DNA of 13,041 nucleotides from an uncultured Candidatus Melainabacteria bacterium (GCA_934675225.1 CAKUQA010000011.1:1-13041); one strand, 5' to 3'. Positions 1 to 6,624 are shown, counted from the first letter of the stretch. Made by a program: numbers and translations. The notes: generated by a model from the letters alone, not told the origin.

Positions 1-16
1 TAAAACCCTCTTAAAA

Positions 17-94
17 TGGCGGGAACGACGAGGCTCGAACTCGCGACCTCATGCGTGACAGGCATGCGCTCTAACCAAACTGAGCTACGCTCCC
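17..94 (-). tRNA. tRNA-Asp (anticodon GUC)
   Basis: Read on the minus strand, the segment folds into a full cloverleaf. The acceptor stem is GGGAGCG/CGTTCCC, the D-stem is GCTC/GAGC, and the anticodon stem is CATGC/GCATG around the seven-base loop CTGTCAC. The T-arm carries the TTCGAGC loop. Loop positions 34-36 read GTC, giving aspartate. The discriminator base is G and the CCA end is encoded in the DNA, at plus-strand 17-19. The gene supplies Asp-tRNA for translation. It stands alone in the visible sequence, although neighbours may lie beyond the left edge. Confidence 0.96.
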
Positions 95-126
95 ATATTC
101 TGTTGTCAAGTCTCTCGACAAGTTCT

Positions 127-155
127 ATTATAATATGCTGAATTTTTTTTTGCAA
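127..155 (-). promoter_or_regulatory. Promoter of tRNA-Asp
   Basis: On the minus strand TTGCAA (155-150) is followed after exactly 17 bp by a perfect TATAAT (132-127). This predicts transcription starting near 120, about 26 bases before the mature tRNA 5' end. The spacing and the -10 box are canonical. The -35 element is TTGCAA rather than TTGACA, as also seen upstream of rpsT. Confidence 0.7.
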
Positions 156-231
156 TACTTTTATTGAAAAATTTTTATAAAATGTGTAAATATTTGTAAT
201 AACTATATCAAAAAATTTTTTTATGTAGCTT

Positions 232-237
232 TATAAT
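232..237 (+). promoter_or_regulatory. -10 box of a probably leaderless gene
   Basis: A perfect TATAAT ends six bases before the ATG at 244, so transcription would begin at or within a base or two of the start codon. No Shine-Dalgarno sequence is visible before the ATG. No good -35 hexamer is seen at 16-18 bp, so the promoter call rests on the -10 box and its position. Confidence 0.45.
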
Positions 238-243
238 ACTATT

Positions 244-999
244 ATGAACCATACTGTCGCTCCTAATAACATTACTTTTACTGCAAGATGTTCTCAAATA
301 AGAGATGCTCAATGGGTTTGCCAAAAAGTTCGTTCTTTCCCTCATATTTCTTCAACATATTGGGGAGCTCATTTGGAAAAATTGGAAGAACAAAATCCTG
401 AAATTTATAATCGTTTTATAAATCAATCTTCAATTAATCGTTATATTCCAAAAGATCCAAATGCGTTAAAAATTGTTAAAATTTTTTCTTGGCATAAAAA
501 CCTAGTAAGAAAAATAAATAGAGCTCGTGATGAATGGAATATTGGAGGGGAAAATTCATATAGGAAAGTTAATAATATTTTAGGACAGTTTAAGTATGAA
601 AAACTGGGGAATTGTGGTGAAGATGCGTATTTAGCAGCTTCTATTCTGAGAATGAATGGTGTTGAAAATGCTTGTGTTACCAGAATGAAAATTGATAGTA
701 ACTGGCAAGACCATGTCGTGTGTTTGTTTAATAAAGATGGTTCCTCTTTTGATGGTAAAAACTTGAAAAAAGCTATTGTTATTGACCCTTGGCTTGGTAT
801 CGCCGATTTCGCTTCTAACATGTCTGTTAAATATAAAAATTTATTTCAAGAAATGTTTTGTAGTTTAAAGTCAAATTCTGATATTTCTTTTCAAAAAATT
901 GATAAGGTTGATTTTTCGGAGCAGGAATTGCAACTATTAAAATTAAAATATCCTAATTTGCGTTTTCCTAAAAAATCTAATAGAAAATTTATGCAATAA
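244..999 (+). CDS. Papain-fold-like putative cysteine protease/deamidase (effector- or toxin-like)
   Basis: A 251-residue soluble protein with no obvious signal peptide or membrane segment. The C-terminal half has the layout of a papain-like fold. Cys124 lies in GNCGEDAY at the head of a helix, His157 in WQDHVV on a following strand, and Asp181 in VIDPWLG on the next strand. Such Cys-His-Asp/Asn triads occur in papain-fold toxins and in secreted effector proteases, deamidases and transglutaminase-like enzymes. I cannot say which chemistry or substrate applies. Residues 1-110 form a charged, helical N-terminal region starting with an NNITFTAR segment. The ATG at 244 is kept because a TATAAT box lies six bases upstream and no ribosome binding site favours another start. 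The gene is monocistronic and ends at a strong hairpin. Family assignment is inference from motifs only. Confidence 0.6.
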   Translation: MNHTVAPNNITFTARCSQIRDAQWVCQKVRSFPHISSTYWGAHLEKLEEQNPEIYNRFINQSSINRYIPKDPNALKIVKIFSWHKNLVRKINRARDEWNIGGENSYRKVNNILGQFKYEKLGNCGEDAYLAASILRMNGVENACVTRMKIDSNWQDHVVCLFNKDGSSFDGKNLKKAIVIDPWLGIADFASNMSVKYKNLFQEMFCSLKSNSDISFQKIDKVDFSEQELQLLKLKYPNLRFPKKSNRKFMQ

Positions 1000-1030
1000 A
1001 AAGAGCCTCTATTTAAGAAGCTCTTTTTAT
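996..1030. terminator. Bidirectional intrinsic terminator
   Basis: A perfect 11-bp inverted repeat, ATAAAAAGAGC and GCTCTTTTTAT, surrounds a 13-base loop. It lies between the TAA of the papain-fold gene and the end of the convergent GH57 gene. The stem gives a U-rich run on either strand, so it can end both transcripts. Confidence 0.85.
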
Positions 1031-1048
1031 ATTTATATTTGTTTGTTT

Positions 1049-2767
1049 CTATTTATACAAAGGAGCAAGTTTTGCGGACTGTTGCGGAATTACTCCTTCT
1101 TCAATTGATTGGTAAACTCTATAATCAATTGTAGGGAAGCAGTTGTCAATATTTTCGATTTCGCTTAATTTTGCTTCATCAATATTGCCGCTTTCAATCA
1201 TGTCACAAATTGTTTCAAATCTGTCAACATGTTCTCTAAATCTATCTGTTGCATAGTCCTTAGCCTGCCATGTTGTGATTAAGAAAGGCCAATCTGAACT
1301 TTGTAATAGTAGATTTTCTCTAGCCATTTGTTTTAATGCTCTTAATAAAAGCTTGTCCTCTGGAATTTCAGAATATTTATCTGCAATTGCGCAAATACGT
1401 TTTTCGCAAGCATGGATAATTGGCCACATCCATTCTGTTAAATGGTTGTTCCATACATAGAAGTGTCCGCCTTGTCCCCAAGAGCTTTCCGGAATTTGGA
1501 TAGCTTCTTTTGGAGGGTGAGAATGAACATATTCTCCTGCTGTCATTCTTTCTACTTCTGGAAGATATGTGTTGAATTTTTTGATTACTTGTTTGATAAA
1601 CTCAACACCTTCAAACCACCAGTGTCCAAATAATTCGGTATCAAATGAAACCATTACCAAACCTTCTTTACCGGTTGCTTTTTTGTAATCATTTAACATG
1701 TGGTAAATTAATGTTGTGTAATGATCAGAGTTTTCATTTACTTTGTTAAGAGCTAATACCGGATCATATAACATTTTGTCGCCTAAATCAGTTTTAGGTG
1801 AAGTAATTCTCCAGTAATGCATACCGGACTTAGCATCTTTTCTATGAAATTCTCTATATACACCATCCCCAGGGTAGCCGTCCGCTGCTGACCAAACTTG
1901 GTAGCCGGCTCTTTCGTTTCTTCCCATTACAGCAACTTGCGCATCAGGTAGCCAGTAAGCAGAATATGTATCATAACCTGTAGCTGGTCTATCAGGAAGC
2001 GGAATATATTCAATGTTGCCGTATACACCTATTACACGTCTGTTTCCGATAGAATTTCCTCCTTCGATTACGTGTGATTCTGTGAAGAAATATTCAATAT
2101 CATTGTTTTGAAGTGTTACTTCAATAGCAGGACGCCAATGTTTTTTGCCATCTTTGCCAACATATTCATATCCTTGTCTATATGCACATTCTGGTAACCA
2201 ACATCCGCATGCTTTTTTGCCAAATAATCTTTTAGTTGTATCAGAACCAACTTTAAATTGCGCGTTTAAGTTGCTGTCAGTAGCTAATAACGGAGAAAAT
2301 CCGTGAGTTGCTCCTGAAGTTGTTATTTCGATACAGCCAAGGTCTTGGAATTTTTTGAATTGAGCAATTAAGTCCATGCCATATTTATTAACAAAAGAAT
2401 CTTTTATGTTTGTGAACCAGTCAAAATAATATTTTGCTAGGTATTTTAAGTGTTGAGAATGAGGCACTTTGGGATCAGGATATCTATCCAAATCCTTAGA
2501 TACCTGCGCAATTCTGGAATCAACATATTTAACAAAACCTTCTTTAAGGTGTTGGTCATTAAGTTGTTCTGCAAGAATTGGTGTAATACCTACTGTTAAC
2601 TTAGCTTTAATTCCTTCGTCGTATAGTTCAGAAATTGCATTCAACAAAGGAATATAAGTTTCTGCCATACATTCATAAAGGTTTTCTTCCCCGAAAGGCC
2701 ACATTCCGGCTTTTCTGTAATAAGGAAGGTGGCTATGTAACATAAATACGAATTGTCCTACTGACAT
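1049..2767 (-). CDS. GH57 1,4-alpha-glucan branching enzyme
   Basis: A cytoplasmic glycoside hydrolase family 57 enzyme of about 572 residues, expected to form alpha-1,6 branches in glycogen (EC 2.4.1.18). From the start chosen here, HSHLPY lies near residues 11-16. The nucleophile is Glu193 in CWLPECAY. The acid/base is Asp376 in SFDTELFGHWWFEG, and the Glu/Trp-rich FGHWWFEG signature is typical of the branching-enzyme subgroup. A Trp-rich segment at about 430-448 and a helical C-terminal domain fit the DUF1957-type region. Length agrees with the family (roughly 520-700). An ATG exists four codons upstream (2779), but the bases coding for that stretch contain GGAGG, five bases before the ATG at 2767, so GGAGG is better read as the ribosome binding site. 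No other glycogen genes are adjacent. All key residues are present. Confidence 0.92.
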   Translation of the reverse strand: MSVGQFVFMLHSHLPYYRKAGMWPFGEENLYECMAETYIPLLNAISELYDEGIKAKLTVGITPILAEQLNDQHLKEGFVKYVDSRIAQVSKDLDRYPDPKVPHSQHLKYLAKYYFDWFTNIKDSFVNKYGMDLIAQFKKFQDLGCIEITTSGATHGFSPLLATDSNLNAQFKVGSDTTKRLFGKKACGCWLPECAYRQGYEYVGKDGKKHWRPAIEVTLQNNDIEYFFTESHVIEGGNSIGNRRVIGVYGNIEYIPLPDRPATGYDTYSAYWLPDAQVAVMGRNERAGYQVWSAADGYPGDGVYREFHRKDAKSGMHYWRITSPKTDLGDKMLYDPVLALNKVNENSDHYTTLIYHMLNDYKKATGKEGLVMVSFDTELFGHWWFEGVEFIKQVIKKFNTYLPEVERMTAGEYVHSHPPKEAIQIPESSWGQGGHFYVWNNHLTEWMWPIIHACEKRICAIADKYSEIPEDKLLLRALKQMARENLLLQSSDWPFLITTWQAKDYATDRFREHVDRFETICDMIESGNIDEAKLSEIENIDNCFPTIDYRVYQSIEEGVIPQQSAKLAPLYK

Positions 2768-2797
2768 TTGTGCCTCCATATCTTATTTAAACGAATT

Positions 2798-2803
2798 ATT
2801 ATA
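2798..2803 (-). promoter_or_regulatory. Possible -10 box for the GH57 gene
   Basis: On the minus strand a perfect TATAAT lies about 30 bases upstream of the GH57 start. The surrounding 2780-2850 stretch is so AT-rich that chance matches are expected, and no convincing -35 hexamer is seen. The 181-bp gap between this gene and the upstream minus-strand gene makes a separate promoter reasonable. The gap also holds a weak hairpin (AAGAA/TTCTT, 2864-2877) near a run of As at 2848-2855, which could partly terminate the upstream transcript. Confidence 0.3.
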
Positions 2804-2948
2804 TAACTATAATTCTTACTTATATATTATTTATACCACAAATGGCTAAAAAAAATAATCCTTAAGAACTAATTCTTGTGTGTAATTGTTACAAATATTT
2901 ACAGTAAAAAATAATACTTTGCTATAAACGTAGTAATAGCCTGAAAAT

Positions 2949-3278
2949 TTAGTTTCCAAAGAAAATATCATAATTTTCTTCGCCAAAAAGTCTGATTTTA
3001 ATATTTTTTATGGCTGTGTCAAATTTTTCTGTAGGATGATTAATTTTTTGTGCAAGTTGGCGCATAAATGCATATTGCCTAATTTCAATTTCGCCAATAT
3101 CAAATTCGTCCAGCTTCTTTTTTTCTTTTGCTTGCACAACAAAAATATCTATTGCAGTTTGTAATATTTCAATTTCACGTAATATATATTTTTCAATAGG
3201 TTGTCCATTTTGTTCTGCTAGTTTAATTTTTTCTTCAAGAAGTTTCAATTCTTGTCCATCTGTTAAATTTTGAGGCAT
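2949..3278 (-). CDS. Small helical protein of unknown function downstream of the calpain-like gene
   Basis: A 109-residue cytoplasmic protein that I do not recognise. It is rich in Lys, Glu and Gln and is predicted almost wholly alpha-helical, with a heptad-like region around residues 10-80 and a more hydrophobic C-terminus ending in YDIFFGN. It has no signal peptide and no membrane segment. GGAG lies six bases before the ATG, so the start is well supported. It begins only 54 bp after the calpain-like gene on the same strand, with no hairpin between them, so the two are probably cotranscribed. That position would suit an immunity protein, inhibitor or chaperone for the protease, but this is guilt by association and nothing in the sequence proves it. 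Confidence 0.7.
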   Translation of the reverse strand: MPQNLTDGQELKLLEEKIKLAEQNGQPIEKYILREIEILQTAIDIFVVQAKEKKKLDEFDIGEIEIRQYAFMRQLAQKINHPTEKFDTAIKNIKIRLFGEENYDIFFGN

Positions 3279-3332
3279 AAAAATCTCCTATTAGACAATT
3301 CTAGCATTAATCAGCGTAAAATCATCCGACGT

Positions 3333-5132
3333 TTAGTTGAGTCTTTTCCAAGCTCCGTTTCTTTCAAGCATTACAACTCCATTGTTGTCAATAATACTTC
3401 TTTTTCCAAGCATTTTACCATTATCTCTAAAACCTTGTGGAATTTCTAATTGAGGATAAGTATTTCTTTTTTGAGGGCTTTCTGGTTTTGGTATCTGTTT
3501 ATCTAATTCTACTCTAGTTTTAGTAGTAGTTGTTGCTTGTTGAGTAACATTTTGAACTTGTTCTGATACTGTTTGGGGTGCGGTATTTTTTGCAGTAGTT
3601 TTTTGTTTTAGTCTTGAAATTGCGAATTGTGCAGATTTTTTCTTTAAATCCTCAAGAGGGCAAGTAATATCAATCCCACCGTTATATGGATTGTGATATG
3701 TTACCATTTTGGTTCGCGGATTGTAATCTACAAGAGTTCTGGCATGAGCTTCAAATGTTACCGTCCCCATATCGTCTTTTGAACTAAAGGTAGACAAAGT
3801 ATTTTCTAAATCTGCATATTGATTATTATTAATTATTTTTGTTGTAAATTTATTCTTGTCAAGAATCATGGCTGTAGCTTCTGTATCTAAGCCCATTCTA
3901 TTCTCTTCGGCATTTAATTTTTCAATACTACAATCTTCAATATTCGAAATAGGTGTTTTTTCAGCTAGTTGAATTCTGTTTGCTTGAACCGCTTGTTGTA
4001 ACATTTCAACCCCAGGAGCTCCACCTTCTTTTATTTGTTTAGCAGAATTTGTTTCCAATGGTTTTCCTTTAGGGAATGTTATTGGTTTATTACTATTAGG
4101 CAACAATATTTGAACGTCACCGTTAGGTAATTCCTTGAACATTGAATACAATTCAGCTTTACCTGTATTAGAACCTGTCATTGCGTTAATTCTTGATAAA
4201 ATCCAACAGTTGTTATTTGCTTTTTGCGAAGTCATTGCAAAGCCGCCTTGAGGGAACAATCTGTCAAAGGTTTCTCTTGATAGTTGTATTTCTTGAGCTG
4301 TACCATTGTTATTAACATATAGTTTTTGATTTGTGCCTGAACCAACCGCACAGACTTCTCCTGATTTTATGTAAGAATTTATATTATTTAAATCTATTTC
4401 AGAAGAAAATTCTTTGGCAATTGTAGGTGAGTTTAATTCTTCTTTTAATTTTCTTGAAATATGTACTGTTCCAGGGTCGCCTTCTTTGATTTGTTTTGAG
4501 ATGTTATTTTCAGCTTGTTTCATTAAATCACTTGGAGATAATTTTGTTTTTGAACGTCCAAATAAATTAGATGCGGAAAATTTGTGGAAGAAACTACCAC
4601 CTGCAAGCATTTCTCCATTTTCATTATAGATAGGAGAAATGTTTTTGGTTGCTACTGCGTTATTGTTATGTATTGTTGCTTTAGTTGTAGTAACTGATTT
4701 ATTAGTTGTTGTTTTAGAAGGTATTTGGGCTTTGAATGATTTTGTTTTGCCTTTTACTAATTTAACACTTTTACCAACACCTTTTAAGGTGCCTGATACT
4801 ACGGCTCCTCCGATTCCGCTCATTGCTGCATTTGAAATAATTCCTCTTGCGGTAACGTGCCCCGTTTCTACGTATTCTTGTGCGGCGCCCACACCGACAT
4901 CTCCTGTGGTATTTATTGCAGCTCTTGCTATTTTGGAGCCTGTTGACGCTCCTTTTACAGTTGTCAAAGCTACTTTGCCAACAGCACCACCAGCAAGAGT
5001 TGAAATATCATCAAATGCAGCGTTAGTCATTATCTTTGTATGGTCTGTACCTGCTCTAAAGTTTATTTTACCTTTAGTTACAGCATCTTTTACGTTTAAT
5101 CTGTCTGTTTCATCTATTGCCGCTGAAGCCAT
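3333..5132 (-). CDS. C-terminal portion of a calpain-like (C2) cysteine protease protein
   Basis: A 599-codon open frame, the downstream piece of a gene interrupted by a TGA at 5196-5198. Residues 40-125 are Gly/Ala-rich and hydrophobic, resembling pretoxin or membrane-active segments. Residues 130-250 are a low-complexity linker. The protease domain spans about 255-505. Cys309 sits in NNCWILS, the place of the calpain GDCW motif. His463 is in EAHAR. Asn481 is in HNPYNGG, the place of the calpain NPWG motif. GVEMLQQA at 374-381 matches the region before the second subdomain. A Thr/Gln-rich linker then leads to a small beta-rich tail. The ATG at 5132 has only a weak AGG upstream and is probably an internal Met rather than a native start. 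Active-site residues are intact, so the domain itself is not decayed. Substrate unknown. Confidence 0.72.
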   Translation of the reverse strand: MASAAIDETDRLNVKDAVTKGKINFRAGTDHTKIMTNAAFDDISTLAGGAVGKVALTTVKGASTGSKIARAAINTTGDVGVGAAQEYVETGHVTARGIISNAAMSGIGGAVVSGTLKGVGKSVKLVKGKTKSFKAQIPSKTTTNKSVTTTKATIHNNNAVATKNISPIYNENGEMLAGGSFFHKFSASNLFGRSKTKLSPSDLMKQAENNISKQIKEGDPGTVHISRKLKEELNSPTIAKEFSSEIDLNNINSYIKSGEVCAVGSGTNQKLYVNNNGTAQEIQLSRETFDRLFPQGGFAMTSQKANNNCWILSRINAMTGSNTGKAELYSMFKELPNGDVQILLPNSNKPITFPKGKPLETNSAKQIKEGGAPGVEMLQQAVQANRIQLAEKTPISNIEDCSIEKLNAEENRMGLDTEATAMILDKNKFTTKIINNNQYADLENTLSTFSSKDDMGTVTFEAHARTLVDYNPRTKMVTYHNPYNGGIDITCPLEDLKKKSAQFAISRLKQKTTAKNTAPQTVSEQVQNVTQQATTTTKTRVELDKQIPKPESPQKRNTYPQLEIPQGFRDNGKMLGKRSIIDNNGVVMLERNGAWKRLN

Positions 5133-5195
5133 AGTTGTACCTGCAGCTGTTAATAAAAGAGCTCCTGCTGTCCCTCCGGTAGCTACTGTTGCTGC

Positions 5196-5996
5196 TCAAA
5201 TTGCTAAACCTGCTCCGACTTTTGCGCTTGTTTTTACAACTTCTGCACCGGTTTGTTGTGATTTATTGTAATTTTTAACTCTTGCGTATATATTATTTTT
5301 TGTCCCAAAAACTTTTTCATAATTTTTTTGAGTTGGATTTTTTGCATATTCTGCCATGGCCTGTTGGTTAAAATCTTTGCCATAAATTTGTTTGAATTTG
5401 GCATTAAACTGAGCGTCTCCTTTTTTAGCCGCTTTTTGTAGGTCTTGAATATTTTTGTTGTATTCATTTAAGTCAACTCTTACTTTAGAAGCTCTATTAT
5501 CAGAACCCCATAATACACTTATTCCATCTGCTATATCACCTGCCCAACCGTCTTGAGAAAGTTGATGGTTAAAACTTTTTTGTGACGAAGCTAATTGCTT
5601 CTGCATTGTATTGATTGTTTCAGAGTGTGCTGTTTTGCTATTTGTTTTTATTGCGTTAATTTTGTTATTTTTTTTAATAACTTCTTTGTTTAAAAATGTG
5701 CCATCATGTGCAAGGATTTGATATTGACCTTTTGCATCTTTAACTATTTTTCTTCCGTTAGAAGCGTTTCCAACAAGAGTATATTCTTTACCTGTTTTTG
5801 ATTTTACTTTTGTGCCAGCTCCGTTTGTGTTAATTAATTCAAGGTCTTTTAATTCTTTGTTTTGAGGCTTCTTATCGGGGGGGGGTAGTTTATTTTTTTT
5901 TGGAGTTGAGTTGTTGTAAGTCGATTTATATTGTTTAGTAGCCCACTTATTATCGTTAAAAATTGAAGCAGCGGAGCTACCTTCTTTTTTTATCAT
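5196..5996 (-). CDS. N-terminal portion of the calpain-like protein, ending at a premature TGA
   Basis: A 266-residue open frame in the same reading frame as the calpain-like fragment, separated by one TGA and 21 sense codons. It is Asn/Lys-rich with a Pro/Lys stretch encoded by C9 and A9 tracts (codons 33-42). A short beta-type module follows at about 63-105 (KEYTLVGN ... GRKIVKD ... HDGTFLNK), then a helical region, ending in the Gly/Ala-rich KVGAGLAI that runs into the TGA. The ATG at 5996 has only GAGG about 13 bases upstream. The frame stays open for a further 24 codons 5' of it, and a much better ribosome binding site and ATG lie at 6069 in another frame, so this start is probably not native. 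No signal peptide is visible. Confidence 0.6.
   Translation of the reverse strand: MIKKEGSSAASIFNDNKWATKQYKSTYNNSTPKKNKLPPPDKKPQNKELKDLELINTNGAGTKVKSKTGKEYTLVGNASNGRKIVKDAKGQYQILAHDGTFLNKEVIKKNNKINAIKTNSKTAHSETINTMQKQLASSQKSFNHQLSQDGWAGDIADGISVLWGSDNRASKVRVDLNEYNKNIQDLQKAAKKGDAQFNAKFKQIYGKDFNQQAMAEYAKNPTQKNYEKVFGTKNNIYARVKNYNKSQQTGAEVVKTSAKVGAGLAI
5877..5885 (-). repeat. C9 homopolymer (G9 on plus strand) inside coding region
   Basis: Nine consecutive G on the plus strand encode three Pro codons (CCC) of the calpain-like protein. In such an AT-rich region a nine-base G/C run is exceptional, and it is the usual length and type of tract that changes by slipped-strand mispairing. Any change not divisible by three would stop translation of everything downstream. 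Confidence 0.85.
5893..5901 (-). repeat. A9 homopolymer (T9 on plus strand) beside the C9 tract
   Basis: Nine T on the plus strand, read as the A run in Pro-Lys-Lys-Asn codons, lie only seven bases from the C9 tract in the same gene. Long A runs are common in AT-rich DNA, so alone it means little. Paired with the C9 tract it adds a second slippage site. Confidence 0.8.
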
Positions 5997-6192
5997 TGAT
6001 ACTACTGCCTCATCAGTGATAATAGGTGCGATTTTATGCTTTTTTCTGTGTATTAAGTGATATTCCCATTAATTTCCTTTCTTCTACTAATTTACTTAAT
6101 ATTGTGTACGGAATGTTTATCAAAAAAAATTAGTAAAAAAATGATTCTGTTAATAATTCTTTACAAATTGGTTGAGAATCGTAAAATATGGG

Positions 6193-6224
6193 TTGCAATA
6201 GAAAGGTTTTTTGTATAGTATAAA
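6193..6224 (+). promoter_or_regulatory. Promoter of rpsT
   Basis: TTGCAA at 6193-6198 is followed by TATAGTATAAA (6214-6224), which offers TATAGT at 15 bp or TAGTAT at 17 bp as the -10 box. The start of transcription would be near 6227, leaving a leader of about 65 bases. The stretch 6070-6190 between the divergent genes holds nothing else I can support. Confidence 0.6.
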
Positions 6225-6245
6225 CATACTCACATCCTCAAATGT

Positions 6246-6266
6246 GTTCGGATTCATTACCCGAAC
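6246..6266 (+). promoter_or_regulatory. Hairpin in the rpsT leader
   Basis: GTTCGG and CCGAAC form a perfect 6-bp stem around a nine-base loop, extendable by G-U pairs, in the 5' UTR about 25 bases before the S20 start codon. S20 is known to regulate its own synthesis in some bacteria, and a leader hairpin would be a candidate site. No specific match to a known S20 leader was recognised. Confidence 0.4.
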
Positions 6267-6291
6267 GTAAGAGTAAAGAAAGGTAAATAAA

Positions 6292-6561
6292 ATGGCAAAT
6301 ATTAAATCTGCTAAAAAAAGAGTATTAATCGCTGAAAGAAACAGATTGAGAAACCAAGCATTCAAAACATCTATTAAAACAGCAGTTAAGAAAGTATTAG
6401 AACTTGCAAAAGCTGAAGATAAAGACGCTTTGAATTCAGCATTATCAAAAGCATATCAATTATGTGATAAAGCTGTTTCAAAAGGTGTTTTGCACAAAAA
6501 TACAGCTGCAAGAAAAAAATCTAGATTAACTAAAGCAGTAAATAAATTACAAGCTAAATAG
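6292..6561 (+). CDS. rpsT: 30S ribosomal protein S20
   Basis: An 89-residue, very basic, all-helical protein that binds 16S rRNA in the small subunit. The N-terminal MANIKSAKKRVLIAERNRLRN and the later HKNTAARKKSRL segment are characteristic of S20, and the length is typical. AGAAAGG lies nine bases before the ATG. The gene has its own promoter and leader upstream and a strong terminator downstream, so it is a single-gene unit, which is usual for rpsT. It is transcribed divergently from the calpain-like locus. Stop codon is TAG. Confidence 0.97.
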   Translation: MANIKSAKKRVLIAERNRLRNQAFKTSIKTAVKKVLELAKAEDKDALNSALSKAYQLCDKAVSKGVLHKNTAARKKSRLTKAVNKLQAK

Positions 6562-6576
6562 TTATTTACAAAAAAG

Positions 6577-6624
6577 TAAAAATACCTGTTGTTGTTTTGA
6601 ATGCGACAATGGGTATTTTTTTTA
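6577..6624 (+). terminator. Intrinsic terminator after rpsT
   Basis: AAAAATACC pairs with GGTATTTTT, and the inner TGTTGT pairs with GCGACA through G-U pairs. The result is a long stem followed by a run of eight or more T. It begins 16 bases after the rpsT stop codon. Confidence 0.85.

Larger units (their letters stand above)
3333..6069 (-). pseudogene. Disrupted or phase-variable calpain-like protease locus (whole gene)
   Basis: Taken together, 6069-3333 reads as one gene of about 910 codons with two lesions. First, the ATG at 6069, preceded by AAAGGA at good distance, runs only 11 codons before a TAA. Removing one A from the A6 run (plus-strand 6040-6045) joins it to the downstream frame. 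Second, TGA at 5196-5198 interrupts a Gly/Ala-rich segment. On both sides the frame, composition and domain logic continue. It may be a recent pseudogene, a locus switched off by slippage, or affected by assembly errors. A candidate promoter on the minus strand is TTGATA (6123-6118), 16 bp, TATTAA (6101-6096). Confidence 0.6.

Noticed and set aside
441..821. 126-codon minus-strand open frame
   Set aside because: It lies wholly antisense to the papain-fold gene, has no ribosome binding site or recognisable motif, and has the composition of a reverse-strand shadow.
2767..2779. GH57 start four codons upstream
   Set aside because: The extra codons contain GGAGG, which serves as ribosome binding site for the ATG at 2767.
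4639..5271. 210-codon plus-strand frame with many Val, Ala and Leu, looking like a membrane protein
   Set aside because: It is the complement of the Gly/Ala/Thr/Lys-rich region of the calpain-like protein. Antisense reading of such codons gives hydrophobic residues automatically. No ribosome binding site.
3333..6069. UGA reassigned to an amino acid
   Set aside because: All core genes (GH57, yvcK, panB, panC, rpsT, rplJ) are full length without any in-frame TGA and use TGG for Trp, so a general code change is unlikely.
5997..6069. Programmed -1 frameshift at A_AAA_AAG
   Set aside because: The heptamer is not in the zero frame of the ATG at 6069, and the shift needed is +1 (or -2). A simple one-base indel in the A run is the simpler reading.
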